Positions 15,867 through 25,000 of a stretch of DNA of 64,000 nucleotides are shown here, in pieces. The notes beneath the pieces are model-generated. The model saw nothing but the letters and a program-made list of their open reading frames with translations, was not told where the DNA came from and searched no databases. This DNA comes from Klebsiella grimontii (GTDB taxonomy: Bacteria > Pseudomonadota > Gammaproteobacteria > Enterobacterales > Enterobacteriaceae): contig NZ_FZTC01000002.1 of assembly GCF_900200035.1 (NCBI RefSeq), forward strand, positions 1 to 64,000, in the 5' to 3' direction. The position numbers and the translations under genes were made by a program. How positions within the stretch are numbered: the first letter of the stretch is position 1; each line of letters begins with the position of its first letter.

Positions 15867-16871
15867 TTAAAGATAACTAACAAAGTTAATAATAGTTGAA
15901 GCCCCAAAATAGAGAATGCCTATGCAAGCAGCACCTTTGAGTACTCTTGATACGACCTTGTCAAAAATTGAGACTGCTTTCTCTGGAATTTCAGAGATGA
16001 CATCATTAAGCGATGTTTCCTGATTGATAGCCGCGGCTCTTGATTCATCATCTTTCAAGGATGCTTCAAGCTTGAGCAACTTAGACATTGAATCAGCTAC
16101 AACAAAGTCAAAACCAGTAACTTTGTGAATCATCATCTCTTTAAAAGATAAGCCGTAATGTTTATCTTTGAGACCGAACTCTTTCATTAGAGGTTTCAAT
16201 TTACTGTAAAAATCATTGAGGTCCTCATGATGAGATTCAACAGTTTCAGTAAAGTGCTCACGTTTATAAAAAACGTGGATCTCATCGATTACTAGTTCAA
16301 GCCATTGACTAACTTTAATAGCACCCAGTTTTATCAGTTTGTCTTTACCGAAGTTAAGATTTTCCGACGAAACAATAGAGCTGATATTTAATTCTTCAAG
16401 TTTAACATCCAGTGATGATAAGAATGCATCTAGTGTTTTTTCGCGGGGAATATCAGGAAACTCTTCAAGAAGTTGCTCAGCCTCATCGAGGGTGATTTTC
16501 TTAATGAAGGTATCGCTAACATTTACACTGTAGATCACCGAGCGTTCTGAACCAACAAGATGCTTCAGTTTAGAACTTTCTTCAAGCGCCTTTAACTCGA
16601 TTACGCGACTGACAGAATCTGTCATATACCAAATGTATGCCTTATCGTCATCAGTGCCTTTATCAATTTTACAAATATCACTACCAGTATTAGATGGTGG
16701 AATTACTTCACCATAAAATTCTTTTACATAAGCCAATAAAATTGAATCTTTATCAATTTGGGTGGCATCCGGTAGTGAAATAATAGCAGCGGTGGCTGAA
16801 GCTTCTGAAGCTTTAATAGGGGTAGATTTAGCAGTAGTAGCAGTAGTAGCAGTTGTAGCGGAAGTAGTCAT
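15867..16871 (-). CDS. Hypothetical protein with C-terminal membrane anchor
   Basis: A 334-aa protein. The first ~15 residues are a Thr-Ala-Thr low-complexity run made by GTAGCAGTAGT-like repeats in the DNA. A soluble helical body follows, and the last 20-25 residues (GAACIGILYFGASTIINFVSYL) form one membrane segment, so it looks tail-anchored. It is the first gene of the leftward operon and has no two-hairpin element. Family unknown. Confidence 0.6.
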   Translation of the reverse strand: MTTSATTATTATTAKSTPIKASEASATAAIISLPDATQIDKDSILLAYVKEFYGEVIPPSNTGSDICKIDKGTDDDKAYIWYMTDSVSRVIELKALEESSKLKHLVGSERSVIYSVNVSDTFIKKITLDEAEQLLEEFPDIPREKTLDAFLSSLDVKLEELNISSIVSSENLNFGKDKLIKLGAIKVSQWLELVIDEIHVFYKREHFTETVESHHEDLNDFYSKLKPLMKEFGLKDKHYGLSFKEMMIHKVTGFDFVVADSMSKLLKLEASLKDDESRAAAINQETSLNDVISEIPEKAVSIFDKVVSRVLKGAACIGILYFGASTIINFVSYL

Positions 16872-17199
16872 TTTAAATACCTTTGGTTGGGATCGAATTT
16901 ACTAAAACCATATATTCAGTTTTAGTTGAAATGGCATATGCCGTCATTTATCACCCGGAAGTAACAAACCGCCTGAATTTATACTTTTCTGGCATTAAGA
17001 AGTCCGTAGAAAGTTACTTTTTAAAAGTAAATCAGCTACGAGTTGTGGAAATGCAGACGTGAGTAATCGCACCAGCGCCACTCTATTTAGAAGAGGCTCT
17101 GGTGTCGCAACTCAAAAATGAGCTATCCATTTATGGATATCTTAGAAGGGGTATAGGTATTAAAACTAACTATTGATAAATTTATACATCAACAATCTT
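16872..17199. other. Intergenic region between helicase and operon
   Basis: 328 bp without a gene. It should hold the promoter of the 16.9-8.0 kb operon. It carries a GAAAGTTACTTTT near-palindrome at 17009-17021 followed directly by TAAAAGTAA, a half-site. It also has a long imperfect stem (CACCAG...CTGGTG, about 17069-17114) and a small hairpin (GATATCC/GGATATC type) near 17125-17140. Confidence 0.5.
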
Positions 17200-18999
17200 T
17201 CATTGTAAACAGAAATCTTCTTCCCCATCCACCACGGCATATTCCTCTGATAACTCAACTACTTTAGGAAACGATTCAGTTATAAACTCAGATGGTGTTC
17301 CATGCCATGTTATGTAAAGTTCCAACTCGGCGCGTGTCATCCCTACAAAAAATAATCGACGCTCCTCCTCAATACCATCATCCTCAATGGCTTTTGGTGA
17401 TGGTATTTGGTCATTGTTGCAATTTATAATTATTACTTTTTTCCATTCCAAGCCCTTTGAGCCATGTAATGTGCAAAGACATATTCCACTCTGCTCAGTA
17501 TCAGTTGACTCTTTTTTGCTCCCCATCGTCATGCCAGCAGCAATATTAAGCATTTTCAGCCATCCATCTTTGATTGCCCATCGATAGCATGACATTAACG
17601 ATATCCGGGTAACTGATGGATCACCTTTTGTATTGAACATTTTGTATCCGGCCATTTCTAACCATTCTTTGATTTTTTTGAACCGGTTTTCTATCTCTTC
17701 CTTACTTTGCGTGTCTGTCAACATCAGGGTCATATGCTTATGCAGCATTTTAGTGAGCACAGAAGAATCATTGGGTAAGTCCGTTTGCTGAAAAGTAACT
17801 TTTCTGGCACTCATCTGTTTCCATAACACATCAAGGATTTGCTCATCTTCATTTAGAAACGAAAGCACGCGTTTCATCAGACCTACGTTACCAGGTTGCC
17901 TGAAGTAGGTGAACAGGTGAAGGATATTACTGGGCTCCAGCCCTTCCCAGAAGGATTTCCCCCCTATCCTTGCAACCGGTACTTCAAGATAACTTTCCAT
18001 TTTGTCGAGTGTCGTGTTGTTTCGGCTTAAAATCGCCCAGTCATGAGGGTTTTTCTCCACCAGCTCCTTGATCACATCAAATTGGTCGTCAGCGTTATCC
18101 GATCTTATAAAAGTTACTTTTCCTTTATCCCCCTTTCTGCCTGACACGAGACTCTTTTCATAGCGGGCTTTGTTCTTCCTGATCACAGTATCAGCAAATT
18201 TTAGGATCAACGGTGCGCACCTGAAACATTTGGTCAGGTGAAAAACGTTTGGGTTATACGCTTTATCAAATTGACGAAAGATCTTCACTCCACCTGCATC
18301 TCTGAAACTGTATATTGTCTGGTCATCATCGCCAACTATGGTGGTATTGATCCCTCTTTTGGCGTGTTCTGAAATCCATGTGAATTGAATTCCATCGGTA
18401 TCCTGTACTTCGTCTACAATCAGATGAGTGATCCCTAATGGCCTCATTTTATCTGTACTTAGCATGCCAACAACATATTTTGATAACGAGTTGAAATCTG
18501 CAACATTATCTTTTTTACAAAAATTCATGTACTCGTTGTAAAATGCTATTTGGTCACGTGTATATTTTATCTTAATAATATCAGGATTGAGCTCACGGCC
18601 AATCCCGTCAATAAATGGCATTATGTCGTTCACACTTTCATGGTAGTTAAGATGTTTTTGTACGCGGGATACCATCGCCATTTGTTTGTGTCCGATTAGA
18701 AGCCCTCCTTTCCAACCGGTCTGGTTTACCATTTTTTTTATAAAACCATGAAAAGTATCGACCTCTATACGGTTAATAAACCTCGGCTCTATCATTTTCT
18801 GCAGGCTATTTTTTAAAGAGTCTGTGGCCGCTCGGGTAAAGGTCACAAGGGATACCCTGGCCAAAGGATGACGTTGAAAAATGGCTTTTGTCCCCTCCTT
18901 CATAGTGAAAGATTTGCCACTCCCAGGACAAGCAATCACCATCGTGTTTTTATCCATATTCCGTATAACACGTTCTTGTTCTTCAGTACTTGATGACAT
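17200..18999 (-). CDS. UvrD/Rep-like SF1 DNA helicase
   Basis: About 599 aa from the ATG at 18999, which has a GAGGGAG Shine-Dalgarno; an ATG at 19023 is an alternative. SF1A motifs are in order: Walker A ACPGSGKSFT, motif Ia VTFTRAATDSL, DTFHGF, motif II LIVDEVQDTD, motif III VGDDDQTIYSFRDA, motif IV AILSRNN, motif V TLHGSKGLEWKKV and motif VI VGMTRAELELY. It therefore looks like a complete active 3'-5' helicase, shorter than UvrD (720 aa). In R27 a helicase gene (trhI) follows the trhN end of the Tra2 region; this may correspond, but the order differs. Two exact palindromes lie inside it (17791, 18109). Confidence 0.88.
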   Translation of the reverse strand: MSSSTEEQERVIRNMDKNTMVIACPGSGKSFTMKEGTKAIFQRHPLARVSLVTFTRAATDSLKNSLQKMIEPRFINRIEVDTFHGFIKKMVNQTGWKGGLLIGHKQMAMVSRVQKHLNYHESVNDIMPFIDGIGRELNPDIIKIKYTRDQIAFYNEYMNFCKKDNVADFNSLSKYVVGMLSTDKMRPLGITHLIVDEVQDTDGIQFTWISEHAKRGINTTIVGDDDQTIYSFRDAGGVKIFRQFDKAYNPNVFHLTKCFRCAPLILKFADTVIRKNKARYEKSLVSGRKGDKGKVTFIRSDNADDQFDVIKELVEKNPHDWAILSRNNTTLDKMESYLEVPVARIGGKSFWEGLEPSNILHLFTYFRQPGNVGLMKRVLSFLNEDEQILDVLWKQMSARKVTFQQTDLPNDSSVLTKMLHKHMTLMLTDTQSKEEIENRFKKIKEWLEMAGYKMFNTKGDPSVTRISLMSCYRWAIKDGWLKMLNIAAGMTMGSKKESTDTEQSGICLCTLHGSKGLEWKKVIIINCNNDQIPSPKAIEDDGIEEERRLFFVGMTRAELELYITWHGTPSEFITESFPKVVELSEEYAVVDGEEDFCLQ

Positions 19000-19240
19000 C
19001 TTAACTCCCTCATGTTTCTGCATAAATCATGGCACATTGAGGAAAGTATTTTTTGAAATAGAGGCTGTTTTTCGTTTTTTCTTCATTATTTTGTATCATT
19101 GACTGCTCCCGCCCAGAATGTACTGCACCTTTACTCAGTTGGAGTCCAACTTTTGGGATGCAGTTCAAAACAGGGCGAGGATTCCAACCCGCACGGGACG
19201 AGGTTTCTAGGGAGCTTAACTGATAAAAAGCACCTTTAAA

Positions 19241-19258
19241 AGCACTCTTAAGCGTGCT
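19241..19258. promoter_or_regulatory. Inverted repeat, likely operator of relBE-like pair
   Basis: AGCAC-TCTTAAGC-GTGCT lies 33 bp before the antitoxin start, with another AGCAC half just upstream on an AAAGCACCTTT background. RelB-type antitoxins repress their own promoters through such repeats; the assignment is inferred from position. Confidence 0.5.
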
Positions 19259-19290
19259 ATTATTGAGGCTCTGAATAGGAGAGTTTTTTT

Positions 19291-19539
19291 ATGGCATTTC
19301 AGGTACTAACCACTACTGCAGCAAGCATCACAGAGCTTAAACGTGATCCTATGGGTACTTTCAATGCAGGAGAAGGTGCCCCGGTAGCCATACTCAATCG
19401 CAACGAACCCGCTTTTTACTGTGTACCGCCTGCTCTGTATGCTCAACTGATGGAGCTTCTTGAAGATCAGGAGTTGGGTCGTATTGCTGATGAGCGAATT
19501 GGTGAGGCTGTAATCGAGGTCAGTCTAGATGACCTATAA
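19291..19539 (+). CDS. RelB/StbD-like (Phd-type) antitoxin
   Basis: An 82-aa protein with the Phd/YefM/StbD layout: an N-terminal DNA-binding part (TTTAASITELKRDPMGTFNAG, then APVAILNRNEPAFYCVPP) and a C-terminal acidic helix that would wrap the toxin (LLEDQELGRIADERIGEA). Its stop overlaps the toxin start by 11 bp. The pair is expected to autoregulate through the upstream inverted repeat. Such modules stabilise plasmids by post-segregational killing. Confidence 0.88.
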   Translation: MAFQVLTTTAASITELKRDPMGTFNAGEGAPVAILNRNEPAFYCVPPALYAQLMELLEDQELGRIADERIGEAVIEVSLDDL

Positions 19540-19813
19540 GCTGGCCTTTAATGAATCAGCTCTGAAAGAATGGAAAAAATTGGGCCATACCATTAGGGAA
19601 CAATTCAAAAAGAAGCTCGCTGAGCGCCTGTTGAACCCACGGGTGCCCGCATCGCAACTCCATGGACGCAAAGACCAGTACAAAATAAAGCTCCGTGGCG
19701 CAGGCTACCGACTGGTTTACAGTGTCAACGATGATGTTGTGACGGTCACCGTAATTGGCGTCGGTAAACGTGAGAATGATGATATTTACAATTTGACCAA
19801 ACACAGAAATTAA
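19529..19813 (+). CDS. RelE/ParE-superfamily toxin (StbE-like)
   Basis: A 94-aa basic protein with RelE-family landmarks: LAFNESALKEWKKLG at the N-terminus, KLAERLLNPRVPASQLHG in the middle, and YKIKLRGAGYRLVYSVNDD with VTVIGVGKRENDDIY at the C-terminus. RelE toxins cut mRNA in the ribosome; the conserved KxxLRxxGYRLVY core is intact. It is translated in overlap with its antitoxin. Confidence 0.9.
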   Translation: MTYKLAFNESALKEWKKLGHTIREQFKKKLAERLLNPRVPASQLHGRKDQYKIKLRGAGYRLVYSVNDDVVTVTVIGVGKRENDDIYNLTKHRN

Positions 19814-19833
19814 GAGCGCATTCGTTCAGGTCT

Positions 19834-20226
19834 TTAGTTATCGGTAATCAGTGCGTCCAAATCGACTTCAACCCCAGCAGTTAATGCTTTGATACCTTCC
19901 CAGAATACGACCGGCACAGGTGCTATGTTCTGCGGGTTTTTCTTCATGTCATCTTCAATAAAGTCCAGAAACTTCGATACAACCGGGTCGTTCTGTTTCC
20001 CTTCCTGTCTGGACATGATGACCTTACCACCAGCAAGCAAGGTGTAGTTGATGTACTCACCGGGCTTGAGATGTAAAGCATCGCGTATTACTGCTGGAAT
20101 TTCAGAGTCAGTCAACGCCTGATTGATCTTTAAAGCCCTGCGGGCTTTTCGCCTTATATCCCCGCCCGAACTGGGCGAGGGTTTACGGCGTTTTTCGCTA
20201 AACACATCCAGTCTTTTTATACACAT
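19834..20226 (-). CDS. Orphan PrlF/SohA-like (AbrB-type) antitoxin, atypical N-terminus
   Basis: A 130-aa protein. From about residue 38 it matches PrlF-type antitoxins: IPAVIRDALHLKPGEYINYTLLAGGKVIMSR, then DPVVSKFLDFIEDDMKKNPQNIAP. The first ~37 residues are basic and do not look like the family, suggesting a rearranged or frameshifted 5' end. The usual YhaV-type toxin should follow; instead the next gene downstream is the convergent RelE-like toxin, so the partner is missing. It may be a relic or an anti-addiction antitoxin. Confidence 0.6.
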   Translation of the reverse strand: MCIKRLDVFSEKRRKPSPSSGGDIRRKARRALKINQALTDSEIPAVIRDALHLKPGEYINYTLLAGGKVIMSRQEGKQNDPVVSKFLDFIEDDMKKNPQNIAPVPVVFWEGIKALTAGVEVDLDALITDN

Positions 20227-20319
20227 AAATGTTATTTTTAATTTCTTTTTTGTTGTATTTTATCTCTGGTGTGTTATTATTCTTCCTGCCCATGAAGGAT
20301 AAATTGCATAAGGAAACTT

Positions 20320-20502
20320 GTGAAATATTCAGTGTTCAGACGCTGGCTAATCCAGCAGGGGGCAGAGTTCAAGAAGGCACCTGGAGGCGGTAGCCACCAA
20401 AAAGTTAGCTTGAACGGGAAGCGGTCTGTATTTCCAGATCACGGTTCAAAGGAAATGCCCGAACCGCTACGTAAGAAAATATTGAAGGACCTCGGGCTTT
20501 AA
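20320..20502 (+). CDS. hicA: HicA mRNA interferase toxin
   Basis: A 60-aa protein starting at GTG 20320, with AAGGA six bases upstream. It has the HicA double-stranded-RNA-binding-like fold: VFRRWLIQQGAEFKKAPGGGSHQKVSLNGKRSVFPDHGSKEM. The catalytic histidine is in GSHQKV. Toxin precedes antitoxin, as normal for hicAB. Confidence 0.9.
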   Translation: MKYSVFRRWLIQQGAEFKKAPGGGSHQKVSLNGKRSVFPDHGSKEMPEPLRKKILKDLGL

Positions 20503-20545
20503 GCCCCAGCCTTTTTCAGCAAAAACGCCCTATTGGAGCTTCTCT

Positions 20546-20977
20546 ATGTTTAACTATCCGGTAAAACTGGAACGCGACGAAAGCACCGGCGCGTATATCG
20601 TATCATGCCGAGATCTGCCCCTGTTTAATTCTGTGGGCGATACTGTAGAAGAGGCGCTGCTTGAAGCCAGCTTCGGTCTGGTGGCAGCTGTAGCTATTGA
20701 GATAGAAGAGCGACGCCCCGTTCCTGTTGGAAGCAAGCCTCTGGAAAATGAATATGTGGTCTCGCTACCCGTCTTGCCTGCAATGAAGGCGGCATTACAC
20801 AATGCAATGATCGAGACAGGAACACGCAAAGCAGAGCTGGCCCGTAAGCTTGGGAAAAATGGAACTCAAATCGACAGGCTGCTCGATGTCGAGCACTCGT
20901 CCAAAGTGGAAACTATTGAGCTGGCATTACATCAATTAAATAAAAGCGTTGGTGTGTCAGTCACTTCTATGCGGTAA
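20546..20977 (+). CDS. hicB: HicB antitoxin
   Basis: A 143-aa protein with the HicB partial RNase-H-like domain at the N-terminus (YPVKLERDESTGAYIVSCRDLPLFNSVGDTVEEAL) and a C-terminal DNA-binding helix-turn-helix (RKAELARKLGKNGTQIDRLLDVEHSSKVETIELAL). It neutralises HicA and represses the operon. It follows hicA by 43 bp with a weakly placed GGAGC ribosome-binding site. Confidence 0.92.
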   Translation: MFNYPVKLERDESTGAYIVSCRDLPLFNSVGDTVEEALLEASFGLVAAVAIEIEERRPVPVGSKPLENEYVVSLPVLPAMKAALHNAMIETGTRKAELARKLGKNGTQIDRLLDVEHSSKVETIELALHQLNKSVGVSVTSMR

Positions 20978-20981
20978 AAAA

Positions 20982-21269
20982 ATGAAAGTAGAAGGCATCC
21001 CATTTAACCAGGTCAAAGAAAGTCTGCTCAACACCCCGGAGGCAATCCGGGCTTACCAGGAAGCAGATAAAGAGCTGGCACTGGTCGAAATGCTGTACGA
21101 CATGCGAGAAAAGGCTGGGTTAAGCAAATCTGCCCTAGCGGAACGGATGGGGATCACTCCATCTGCTATTAGCCGCCTCGAGGGGAACCCTTTGGGGGCC
21201 AGCATGAAGACACTGAGCAAATACGCGCAAGCATGCGGCGCTGAAATTAACATCCAGGCCGTGTACTGA
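20982..21269 (+). CDS. XRE-family helix-turn-helix regulator
   Basis: A 95-aa protein starting at 20982, five bases after the hicB stop. The helix-turn-helix is clear: REKAGLSKSALAERMGITPSAISRLEG, followed by STSMKTLSKYAQACGAEINI-type sequence (here ASMKTLSKYAQACGAEI). It resembles HigA-type antitoxins, whose toxin would usually precede it; no toxin gene is adjacent, so it is either a hicAB accessory regulator or an orphan antitoxin. Confidence 0.8.
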   Translation: MKVEGIPFNQVKESLLNTPEAIRAYQEADKELALVEMLYDMREKAGLSKSALAERMGITPSAISRLEGNPLGASMKTLSKYAQACGAEINIQAVY

Positions 21270-21363
21270 ACTTGATATCCTTCCCACAAGCGGGGTTATT
21301 GATAACTGTCGTTTCAGCAAAAAGTAACTTTTTTCACTTTGCCCCTCAGTACAAATTAGAGGC

Positions 21364-21391
21364 TTGGTTCGGCGAGTCGATCGCCTATAAT
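21364..21391 (+). promoter_or_regulatory. Putative sigma70 promoter of the CRISPR array
   Basis: TTGGTT (21364-21369) and TATAAT (21386-21391) are separated by 16 bp, 34 bp upstream of the first repeat. An exact palindrome (21320) lies just upstream. The block recurs at 21593-21662. Confidence 0.6.
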
Positions 21392-21425
21392 CAACAAGTC
21401 GGTGGTCAATCAACTTGTACCGAAA

Positions 21426-21574
21426 GTATGTCCCCCGGTCGCGGGGGTTATCGGAGCAATGCATTCAGTAAAACAGGTGGGTAGGCGTTTGTCCCCCGGT
21501 CGCGGGGGTTATCGCATTTGAGATGCTTGCTGGATATCACCCAGATGATTGTCCCCCGTATGCGGGGGTTATCG
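21426..21574 (+). CRISPR. Three-repeat CRISPR mini-array (type I-E/IV-A-like repeat)
   Basis: Three 28-nt repeats at 21426-21453, 21487-21514 and 21547-21574, with spacers of 33 and 32 nt. The repeat is GTWTG, then TCCCCCG, a short loop, CGGGGG and TTATCG; the palindromic CCCCCG/CGGGGG stem and 3' TTATCG tail resemble type IV-A and I-E repeats in this orientation. The third repeat has GATTG at its start and a TAT instead of GTC loop, as expected for the degenerate trailing copy. No cas gene is in the window, so processing would need Cas proteins encoded elsewhere on the plasmid or host. Confidence 0.85.
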
Positions 21575-21634
21575 CTTAAGGCTTTTTCAGCAAAAAGTAA
21601 CTTTCCCAACTGGACATCAGCTCAAATTAGGGGG

Positions 21635-21662
21635 TTGGTGCAGCGCTCAAATAGTTTATAAT
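21635..21662 (+). promoter_or_regulatory. Putative sigma70 promoter of the 98-aa gene
   Basis: TTGGTG (21635-21640) and TATAAT (21657-21662) with a 16-bp spacer, 33 bp ahead of the 98-aa gene. With the preceding TTTCAGCAAAAAGTAACTTT and CAAATTAG segments it duplicates the CRISPR leader block at 21311-21391. Confidence 0.6.
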
Positions 21663-21694
21663 CTATTCAATGATGACGAATTGAGGATGCAACC

Positions 21695-21991
21695 ATGAAT
21701 GCTGATTTTGTTGCTGATTACCTTGCCGACTACAAGTATCTGTTTTATTTTTTCTGTCTGGCAATTCTCGTCTACCGCTTCATCACGGTTGGGCGTAAGT
21801 ACCCGCTATTTCGGAGTCAAAAAGTCAAAGATAGCTCTGTGAACCACACTTCGAAATTTAGTGGCAGTGGTCGCAAAATAAATGAGAATTTTTTAAAGGT
21901 ACGAGAGTGGGATATATCTGATCCGCGTTCTCTCGAACATTTTTACTACGTCAAAGAAATAGACTCACATAGTTCTTCTGACGATAACTAA
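21695..21991 (+). CDS. Small membrane-anchored protein
   Basis: A 98-aa protein with one N-terminal membrane segment (residues 13-32, YKYLFYFFCLAILVYRFITV) and a polar cytoplasmic tail ending in acidic and serine residues. It is alone between the CRISPR array and a bidirectional terminator, with its own promoter. Whether it is related to the CRISPR array or to transfer is unknown. Confidence 0.6.
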   Translation: MNADFVADYLADYKYLFYFFCLAILVYRFITVGRKYPLFRSQKVKDSSVNHTSKFSGSGRKINENFLKVREWDISDPRSLEHFYYVKEIDSHSSSDDN

Positions 21992-21995
21992 AATA

Positions 21996-22021
21996 AAAAG
22001 GCCAGCATTAGCTGGCCTTTT
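21996..22021. terminator. Bidirectional intrinsic terminator
   Basis: AAAAGGCCAGC-ATTA-GCTGGCCTTTT hairpin between the rightward 98-aa gene and the leftward traG-like gene, serving both converging transcripts. Confidence 0.85.
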
Positions 22022-22024
22022 TGG

Positions 22025-25000
22025 TTAGGATTTCCGATGTTTATCAAGGAATTCTTTAGCCTTGTCAGACGACTCTCTTTCGCTTAGATTTCCAGACAGA
22101 TTACCTACAAACCGGGGATAATCTGCTGCTGCTTCTGGCCCATATCTAGGATCTTCAGATAAACGGTGTTGCACATTGCTCATCATCTGTTGACTTTGAT
22201 CGGACATTCTGGTGAATTTATCTTCCGTAATGCCTGGGGTATTTTGTGCACCAGCAATTGTCTGTTCCAGTTGAATGTTATTAGTCATATTGCCGATGAG
22301 TGTTCCTTGAGAAGACCCACCACTAATTTCCATGGAATTAGCAACATGACGATCCGAACCTGCACCTGTAAAGATTCGCTGCGCAAGTGGGGAATTATCG
22401 ACCGCCTTCTCAGCCGCCGCTCCTATTTTGTTCATTATTCCTGGCGCATGCCCATTGTTATCGCGTATGCCTTCACCCAAATGATAATCAGCTGTACCGG
22501 TGGCCGGACGCGCACCTGTCGTTCCCGAGCCACTGACAACGGATTTAACGACATCTGATAGCCCATTTTCAAATCCATTGTTTTTTCCGTCTGCGCCTAA
22601 TCGAGCAACACGAGAAACATCCGATGTTGTCAGATTACCACCGGTTACATTGTTATATGAATTGCGGTAAGCTTCACTCTGGGCGAGGCTTTTTTCCCTG
22701 GCCTCACCAGTCTGATGTCGGGCATTTTCGCTGTGTAATGCCGCCTGGGTTAACGTTTCTTTAGCATCCGCTGTTTTATCTCCAGATGGACGGAATGATT
22801 CAGCATTTTTTGGTGGTTCTCTTGATTGCATATTACTCATGGTTTGCTGTGTTGCTGCATCGTAATCTACTGACTCTGCATCACCCAGTATTGCAGACTG
22901 AACGCCACCGGCGATTTTTACCGGCAGGGAGTCTTTATCAGCTGCCTGCAGAGCTTTTCCCAGTGTTTCTTTTTGGTTGCTCTCTGGTAATTTCTCCCGG
23001 ACATTTTGAAGAGCTTCTCTCTGACTCGTAGAAAGGATCCTGCCCTCATTCTCACCAGACCGATTAGCGACAAACTGTTTAGCATCATCTTCTTTGAGGG
23101 ATTGTGCTGACATTCCCCCGATGGTTGTTCCAGGCTGTGTTTTCGCTGCTTCCCGGCGTTCGCCCAGTCCACCTGTAACCTGACCACGCTGGCTATTGAA
23201 GTTGCCAGAAATGTCGCCTGTGCCAGGTACAGCAGAAGTATCAGGGGCTTTCTGTGTTTGTTCCTGATGGCTGGCATAATTGCCACCGCTACCGAGACCA
23301 ACGAACTGATCCAGTTTTTCCGCTGCTGGCGCAAGGATCCCGGCGTTAGCACCCATCATACTGATCGCATTTTTAAACATTTTCGATGTTTGTTGAATGT
23401 CTCCCAGATTCTGCGCTACCGTTTCACCGGAGCCCATCCTGGTTAACTCATCTGCTTTGTTAAACATCTGTTTAACAAATGCATCATTACCATTTTTCGT
23501 GTCTCCCAGTGTATTGCTACCGTTCAACGTATCTTTCATGGATTTCCATTCTGCAACAGCAGCTTCGCGGTTCCCGCCAAGTGACGACCAGAAATCTCCG
23601 ACAGATTTTTCAGTGGCCGGTTTGCTCATCGTGTCTGACAGCACTCCTCCGTCAATGTTGAGGCTGTTACTCATGGAAAGTTGGGAAGCCTGGCCTCCAG
23701 TTTTACTAAATCCATTAGTTTCGGAATTACTGATGGACTGGGCATGTTGTTGCATCTGCTGTGCTACTTTTTGATAACTGTCTGAATCAGTGAATCCGTT
23801 TTGGATGCTGTTTGATTCAAATTTAGCGATATCTTTGGCAAACGAACTTCCATCTTTCAATACGTTATTGAGACTGTCGGTAAATGCCTTTTTTTGGCTA
23901 TCGGTTAAAGAGGAATCGTTATTAATTCGAGTTTGTATATACCCCCTCAAACCGCCCCCCATTTCTATAGCTTGCCCTGCATCCTGAGGGGCATTTTTCC
24001 CTCCCCCATTTCCACCTCCTCCGCCTTTAGCCAAACCAAGAGCAAAGTCTACAGCACCACCAAAAGCTGCCGCGAACCCTTTTGTCTGCTTGGCATCCGT
24101 GGATAAGCCTGCTTCAGAGCCTACGCCACTACTGATGGCTGCCCCTATATCCTGCATTAATTTCATTCCTCCCTGTGTTGTGCTCGAACCAGTCTGGGTC
24201 CGACTGCCCTGAGAGGAGTTGGACCAGGCTTCATTTACAATTTGAGAGGCGGTCCTGGTTGATTGCCTTGTAGTCCCTATGCTGTTCTGACCTGCTGCAG
24301 ATACAGTATCTTGAAGAGCTGACCCGAGGCCAAGGGTAGGCATCATCCTGGTTGGTGAATTGAGAAGCCCTCCTGACGACATGCCACCACCGGTTGAAGT
24401 GGCTGCTGTGTGTGTCTGGTCACCAAAGGACTGTTTACCCGCACTCCCCGCTGACCAAACCTCTGGTGTGACGTGGCCGGTATTGCTTGGGGCATCTGGT
24501 GTGACATTTTTCAACGCCCCCATCATCGGGTGAATGCTGGTGGTCAACAGGAACAGAGTCAGCATCGGTACCATGCAATACAGAGCTGAGGCCACAGACA
24601 GGTAGCTGCCGTACGTCTCCTGAATGCTCCCCATATTTGCCCAGTTCATCGTTGTCTGTGCTCCCAGCGACGTCCATGTATCAAACTGTTGATTCAGTAC
24701 CATCTTCACGTATGCGTTTACCATGACTGCCGTTATCGGCCACATGTTAACGAATACAATTAGCTGCAGATACTTAGCGGCTGAAGCGATACCTTCCCCC
24801 CCTAAAAACAGGATCGCAATCAGGGCAAAAGGGGCGACCATGTAGCTGAACATTTCCAGGAACGATATTGCAGCGCCTGAAATGTTGAGCCAGAGCTGCC
24901 CTTGACTAACCATTGCATTCGTTCTTTTCATGCTCGCTTCGAAGAGCTGATAGTCTGCCGCTATACCTAGCGCCTTCCTGTACTGGAGAACGCCTTTGTC

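Noticed and set aside
17200..18999. UvrD-like helicase as the DinG of a type IV-A CRISPR system
   Set aside because: Its motifs are SF1A UvrD/Rep-type (including VGDDDQTIYSFRDA), not the SF2 DinG type, and no csf genes are nearby.
24435..24677. Leftward 80-aa frame inside the traG-like gene
   Set aside because: Alternate frame of a well-supported 1314-aa protein; no independent signal.
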